Assembly: GCF_018128245.1 (NCBI RefSeq)
Contig: NZ_CP072378.1
Span: 1,302,001 to 1,366,000, forward strand
Origin: Leptotrichia sp. oral taxon 221
GTDB lineage: Bacteria > Fusobacteriota > Fusobacteriia > Fusobacteriales > Leptotrichiaceae
Direction: 5' to 3'
Length of the DNA: 64,000 nucleotides
Shown: piece by piece, positions 63,695 through 64,000 of the stretch
Position numbering within the stretch: position 1 is the stretch's first letter
Layout of the letters: the number at the start of each line of letters is the position of its first letter
The notes under the pieces: generated by a model
Told to the model about the DNA's origin: nothing
Seen by the model: only the letters and a program-made list of their open reading frames with translations
Databases searched by the model: none
Program-made: the position numbers and the translations under genes

Positions 63695-63797
63695 CAAAAA
63701 AAACTGTTTCATAAAAATCACATCATTCGTTCTAAAATCAATTTTCATCAATCTGAAAATTCTTTCTAATAAATGATATCAAATTCATAAAACAGTT
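63695..63797 (-). terminator. Large terminator-like hairpin after the thioredoxin-fold gene
   Basis: AACTGTTT (63702-63709) pairs with AAACAGTT (63790-63797), and further imperfect pairing extends the stem. An inner hairpin (AATTTTCA/TGAAAATT) lies in the loop. Eight T follow on the minus strand. It resembles the terminators at 3.4 and 11.6 kb. Together with the carA promoter and leader it fills most of the 440-bp gap 63435-63874. Confidence 0.55.
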
Positions 63798-63874
63798 ATC
63801 TTAAATACCAGAATTTTCTAATATTCAATTCATACTCTATATCAATATTTCATATCAAGAAAATCCCATTTCTA

Positions 63875-64000
63875 TTATGCTTCTGTAACAATATTTATCA
63901 ATTCTTCTATAGTTTTTTCTCCAACAGACGCCTTTTCTCCATTGATGTAAACTACTGGTACACCTTGAATATTTTTTTCAGAAACTTCTTGCGTATAAAC
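63875..64000 (-). CDS. Partial thioredoxin-fold protein (C-terminal 41 residues)
   Basis: The frame enters from the right edge and ends at TAA 63875-63877. The visible end, NIQGVPVVYINGEKASVGEK followed by a helix TIEELINIV, is the cis-Pro and last strand-helix of a thioredoxin or glutaredoxin fold. The spacing recalls the second thioredoxin fold in the N-terminal part of AhpF (NIMAVPTIFLNGE in E. coli, from memory). Its catalytic CxxC, if any, lies outside the window. Confidence 0.7.
   Translation of the reverse strand, partial: VYTQEVSEKNIQGVPVVYINGEKASVGEKTIEELINIVTEA

Noticed and set aside
63695-63797. IS element or MITE
   Set aside because: There is no transposase and no target duplication visible; terminator use with a shared arm is the simpler reading, kept as a finding to check.

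Overview
The window is AT-rich chromosomal DNA from an anaerobic, Gram-negative (LPS-exporting) bacterium of the Fusobacteriota; Leptotrichia or a close relative fits best. This is inferred from base composition, the mix of diderm envelope genes (lptB, lptF/G, an LptC/LptA-like protein, secDF) with clostridia-like metabolic genes, and TTG/GTG starts preceded by strong Shine-Dalgarno sequences. It was not confirmed by any search. Almost every gene is on the minus strand. The exceptions are an NlpC/P60 hydrolase, tRNA-Cys, a phospholipase-D-like lipoprotein and a hemolysin III family protein. No CRISPR array, prophage, IS element or replication origin was recognised.

Layout. 1-11.4 kb: the 5' part of an unknown gene, uvrA, a nucleoside-type ABC transporter (ATPase plus two permeases) followed by a bactofilin, an exported unknown protein, and rapZ-uvrC. 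11.7-19.8 kb: pyrimidine synthesis. pyrB, pyrI, pyrK, pyrD and pyrF form one run behind an apparent UTP-sensing attenuator with a leader peptide; a small exported protein with its own promoter and terminator follows; then come pyrC, pyrE and an AhpF-like flavin reductase. carA-carB (59-63.5 kb) complete UMP synthesis from a separate strong promoter. 19.8-30 kb: thymidine kinase fused to a BioD-like domain, serA-thrB, NlpC/P60, a PHP phosphatase, an exported protein, a nitroreductase with a palindrome in its promoter, and glycogen phosphorylase. 30.5-38.6 kb: secA with a small exported protein, tRNA-Cys, a PLD-like lipoprotein, hemolysin III, cyclophilin, an exported protein and accD-accA.

39.6-59 kb is a 19-kb co-directional run. 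A mutS promoter leads into mutS, a giant LptC/LptA-like protein, lptB, a PepE-like peptidase, alaS, ruvX, secD, secF, alr, a CvpA-like gene, lptF, lptG, an M16 peptidase, rodA and a pseudouridine synthase. Spacing is mostly overlapping or short, so LPS export, protein export, peptidoglycan precursor supply and elongation may be co-expressed. The window ends in the 3' end of a thioredoxin-fold gene resembling the N-terminal part of AhpF.

The most notable observations are the E. coli pyrBI-style attenuator, the thymidine kinase/BioD-like fusion, the LptC/LptA repeat protein ending in Ig-like domains, the AhpF reductase module without its thioredoxin domains, and several unexplained palindromes at promoters and ribosome binding sites.
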